Shown one piece after another: positions 23,452 to 23,496 of a stretch of DNA of 23,496 nt. Numbering within the stretch: the stretch's first letter is position 1; each line of letters starts with the position of its first letter. The notes under the pieces are model-generated. The model did not search any database, was not told the origin of the DNA, and saw only the letters and a program-made list of their open reading frames with translations. The DNA comes from FEN-1279 sp964400285 (GTDB lineage Bacteria; Bacteroidota; Ignavibacteria; Tepidaquicellales; Tepidaquicellaceae): contig CAYNTK010000016.1 in the NCBI GenBank assembly GCA_964400285.1, positions 1 to 23,496 on the forward strand. Reading direction: 5' to 3'. A program made the position numbers and the translations under genes.

Positions 23452-23496
23452 AGAGAGTTGCTCGAGTGGTTTAAGAGGCACGCCTGGAGAGCGTGT
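23452..23496 (+). tRNA. tRNA-Ser (GGA anticodon), 5' part, cut by the window end
   Basis: The window ends inside this gene. The acceptor 5' strand AGAGAGT is followed by TG, then a D-arm with CTC/GAG pairing around GAGTGGTTTAA. The anticodon arm is CACGC, loop CTGGAGA, GCGTG, giving anticodon GGA (serine, UCC/UCU codons). The D-loop and the following T that would begin a long variable arm fit class II tRNA-Ser. The variable arm, T-arm and acceptor 3' strand lie beyond the window. Confidence 0.92.

Noticed and set aside
1..23496. CRISPR array, prophage, insertion sequence or toxin-antitoxin module
   Set aside because: No regularly spaced repeats, integrase, transposase or paired small toxin/antitoxin ORFs were seen on either strand.

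Overview
The window is AT-rich, densely coded bacterial chromosome from a Bacteroidota/Chlorobiota-type organism, most probably an Ignavibacteria-like lineage. The main evidence is three secreted proteins that end in a type IX secretion (T9SS) C-terminal sorting domain with the QNYPNPFNP signature. A Bacteroidota-style LptD, paired ExbD genes and mostly Shine-Dalgarno-free starts point the same way. The species assignment is inference. No phage, transposase, CRISPR array or integrase is visible, and no gene-free stretch reaches 300 bases.

Plus-strand block, 130-10721. It begins with three core genes: DNA polymerase I (polA), a NudB-like Nudix hydrolase and ADP-heptose 6-epimerase (hldD). Seven bases after hldD comes a secreted Porphyromonas-type peptidylarginine/agmatine deiminase with a T9SS tail, closed by a strong terminator. 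A TrmB-type regulator follows, with a G/C-tract palindrome in its promoter region. Then come two large T9SS-exported proteins with thioredoxin/Omp28-like CxxC domains, each followed by its own terminator. This is the most accessory-looking part of the window: export of enzymes that deiminate proteins or small molecules and of thiol/disulfide proteins.

Minus-strand block, 19948-10821. One apparent transcription unit reads rlmN, adk, a STAS protein, exbB, exbD and exbD, ending at a hairpin with a 9-T tract at 15760-15796. A second unit reads a secreted TPM protein with a glycine-rich tail, a soluble TPM protein and lptD, then dapF after a 152-base gap. Together these serve ribosome modification, nucleotide balance, proton-driven outer-membrane energisation, LPS transport, and lysine/peptidoglycan precursor synthesis. 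LPS heptose synthesis (hldD) on the other strand fits a diderm cell with LPS.

Final part, 20064-23496. A UvrD/PcrA helicase, divergent from rlmN, is followed by a DedA membrane protein, a convergent small CxxC/membrane protein of unknown function, and the 5' part of a tRNA-Ser(GGA) cut by the window end.

Most of the window is ordinary core genome. The items most worth checking are the T9SS-exported deiminase, the operator-like palindrome before the TrmB gene, the paired TPM genes without a visible lemA next to lptD, and the exbB-exbD-exbD set without tonB but with a STAS gene.
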